A DNA stretch of 39,062 bases from Candidatus Omnitrophota bacterium (GTDB lineage Bacteria > Omnitrophota > Gorgyraeia > JABMRJ01), in NCBI GenBank assembly GCA_013202745.1, contig JABMRJ010000056.1:1-39062 (forward strand), given 5' to 3'. Below, piece by piece: positions 37,421 through 39,062 of the stretch (position 1 is its first letter; each line of letters starts with the position of its first letter). Made by a program: the position numbers and the translations under genes. The notes under the pieces were generated by a model. It did no database searches and was not told the DNA's origin. It worked only from the letters and a program-made list of their open reading frames with translations.

Positions 37421-38459
37421 TGAGTTTCATATCACACTGCTCAGCGCATTTAATCCCTCTTTTAACGTTAAACTGATCTTCTCTAAACCTCTTATATTTT
37501 TCGCCGTTCCAAATAGCATATAATGATTCTTTCCTCGCATCCCCCAAAATAATCTCATTATTAAAATCTTCAACGCACATAGCTGCTTCACCATTAGATT
37601 TTATGGTCATGGAAGACCATGGAAATTGGCAGAACTCTGTCCAGTGTATTGATTGGGTTGCTTCTTTCTTTGTTTCATACCATTGCTGATCCTGGCTTTT
37701 AAGGTAAATATATGCATCCAAATCTTTAAATGCCTCAATGAGTCTTTTATATTCTTTCTTTTGACCTGGCTGCTCTAGGTTCAGCATCGTGATAACAATT
37801 ATAACTTTGTACTTATGTTTTTTCTTATGTTCCAGTAATTCAAGTATTTTTTTGTAGCCCTCTGTAAAATTAGAAGCCTTCCCCCTGATGTATTTATGAA
37901 TAACATTATCGACGCTTTCGATTGAGAATTTTATGTAATCCAGTCCCTTTTTGAATAATTCTAACGTTTTTTCAATATTAATATTAGCAGGGTTACAGCT
38001 AAAATATGAGGGGATTCCTCTTTCAGTCAATATACTGACTCTCTCAGCCATATGAAGATCCAAAAGAGGGGCACCATAACCATGAAGGACGATTACCTTT
38101 GGAATTATATGCAAAAAGAAATGATTTTCGCTCATATCATTTCTATCTATGCTGTATTTTTCTTCAACAAAATTCTGCCATGCTGCCCACTCTTCTTTTG
38201 TAAATGGTTTTATTTGATCAACTATTCTTTTAAAAGTATCTACATCCAATGCCTCTATCTTTCTGGTCATCATCGTAGTTCTCGGGCACATCTTACATCT
38301 CATATTGCAAAGATTAGTTGTCTCGATATTGTATATTACGGGACCTTTACTGCGAAGTTTGTCAAATTGATCGGCAATAGATTGTTTATCAAACCGCTCC
38401 TCATTCATTAATCGTTTTTTTAATTCAAATATTTTCATATAAAAGCCGATATCAATCAT
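37401..38459 (-). CDS. Radical SAM protein with SPASM/twitch-like C-terminus
   Basis: NIETTNLCNMRCKMCPRTTMMTRKIEALDVDTFKRIVDQI (CxxxCxxC), C-terminal MCVEDFNNEIILGDARKESLYAIWNGEKYKRFREDQF...CAEQCDM. Confidence 0.9.
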   Translation of the reverse strand: MIDIGFYMKIFELKKRLMNEERFDKQSIADQFDKLRSKGPVIYNIETTNLCNMRCKMCPRTTMMTRKIEALDVDTFKRIVDQIKPFTKEEWAAWQNFVEEKYSIDRNDMSENHFFLHIIPKVIVLHGYGAPLLDLHMAERVSILTERGIPSYFSCNPANINIEKTLELFKKGLDYIKFSIESVDNVIHKYIRGKASNFTEGYKKILELLEHKKKHKYKVIIVITMLNLEQPGQKKEYKRLIEAFKDLDAYIYLKSQDQQWYETKKEATQSIHWTEFCQFPWSSMTIKSNGEAAMCVEDFNNEIILGDARKESLYAIWNGEKYKRFREDQFNVKRGIKCAEQCDMKLIGEYWR

Positions 38460-38474
38460 GCCTCTACCCTTCTA

Positions 38475-39062
38475 TTATTTCAAGTGAATGTCTAACTTCG
38501 TACCAAATATATGTTTTGTTCGCAAACATACCCTCACCAGCATAAGCATAACCGGTACTTCAATTAAGACACCCACTACTGTTGCTAATGAAGCCCCTGA
38601 TGATAGACCAAAAAGCATTACAGAGGTCGCTATTGCGACCTCAAAATGGTTGCTTGCGCCGATAAGCGCAGATGGTGCAGCATCCCTGTATGGCAATTTA
38701 AGCCATCTCGCCGCTGCATATGTGAGGATGAATATAAAGCAGGTCTGTATGAAGAGCGGTATCGCTATAAGCAGTATGGTTTGCGGGTGCTTAATTATGA
38801 GCTCCCCCTTAAATGAAAAGAGGAGAATGAGCGTAATGAGCAGCGCCCCTATAGATACCGGGGTCAGGCAATGGAGGAATCTCTCCTCAAACCATTTAAA
38901 TCCTTTTCTTTTGATTATTGCCTTGCGTGAATGGTACCCCAGAAAAAGCGGCAGCCCTACATAGATAATAACTGACAAGACTATCGTCTGCCATGGTATA
39001 GGCATCTTATTTACGCCTAATAACCACCCGCCCAGTGGGGCGTATAAGAATAACATCGCTAA
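38475..39062 (-). CDS. ACR3-type arsenite efflux / bile acid:sodium symporter superfamily transporter (C-terminal part; runs off the window)
   Basis: Multi-[55 protein letters not shown] matches ACR3; reading frame open to the window edge. Confidence 0.85.
   Translation of the reverse strand, partial: LAMLFLYAPLGGWLLGVNKMPIPWQTIVLSVIIYVGLPLFLGYHSRKAIIKRKGFKWFEERFLHCLTPVSIGALLITLILLFSFKGELIIKHPQTILLIAIPLFIQTCFIFILTYAAARWLKLPYRDAAPSALIGASNHFEVAIATSVMLFGLSSGASLATVVGVLIEVPVMLMLVRVCLRTKHIFGTKLDIHLK

Noticed and set aside
1-39062. CRISPR arrays, tRNA/rRNA genes, transposases, prophage or toxin-antitoxin modules
   Set aside because: Looked for regular spaced repeats, cloverleaf genes and mobile/defence protein motifs; none found.

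Overview
This 39 kb window reads as a bacterial chromosome segment from a Gram-negative-type organism: lptD, heptosyltransferase-like GT9 enzymes and surface-glycan genes are present. All ~40 convincing genes are on the minus strand. The style suggests an uncultured lineage such as Omnitrophota, but that is inference only. From high to low coordinate (the direction of transcription) I see: (a) a truncated ACR3-type transporter, followed by an AT-rich radical-SAM + SDR pair; (b) miaB, GT2, SPOR protein, miaA and hflX; (c) a CIRCE-controlled heat-shock operon hrcA-grpE-dnaK-dnaJ that appears to continue into an FmdB-type zinc ribbon, a DUF1015 protein, an MtaC-like corrinoid protein and accD; (d) a UgpC/MalK-type ATPase, two GAF-GGDEF diguanylate cyclases, a ROK sugar kinase and lptD; (e) a ~16.8 kb surface polysaccharide locus (ugd, the dTDP-rhamnose set, WbpA/WbpP/UXS-like enzymes, aminotransferase, deacetylase, GT4, WecA-like transferase, O-antigen ligase/polymerase, two GT9, GT2). 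The most interesting non-coding signals are three things. First, a 3 x 23-bp array of TTGTACC-N-GGTACAA palindromes fills the gap between an orphan LexA-type winged-helix gene and a DegT aminotransferase gene. Second, a ~210-bp imperfect giant inverted repeat with a predicted branched fold lies between a diguanylate cyclase gene and a near-perfect sigma70 promoter for the ROK gene. Third, an AT-rich two-gene cassette is bordered by a recombination-site-like inverted repeat. No CRISPR, tRNA, rRNA or transposase was seen.
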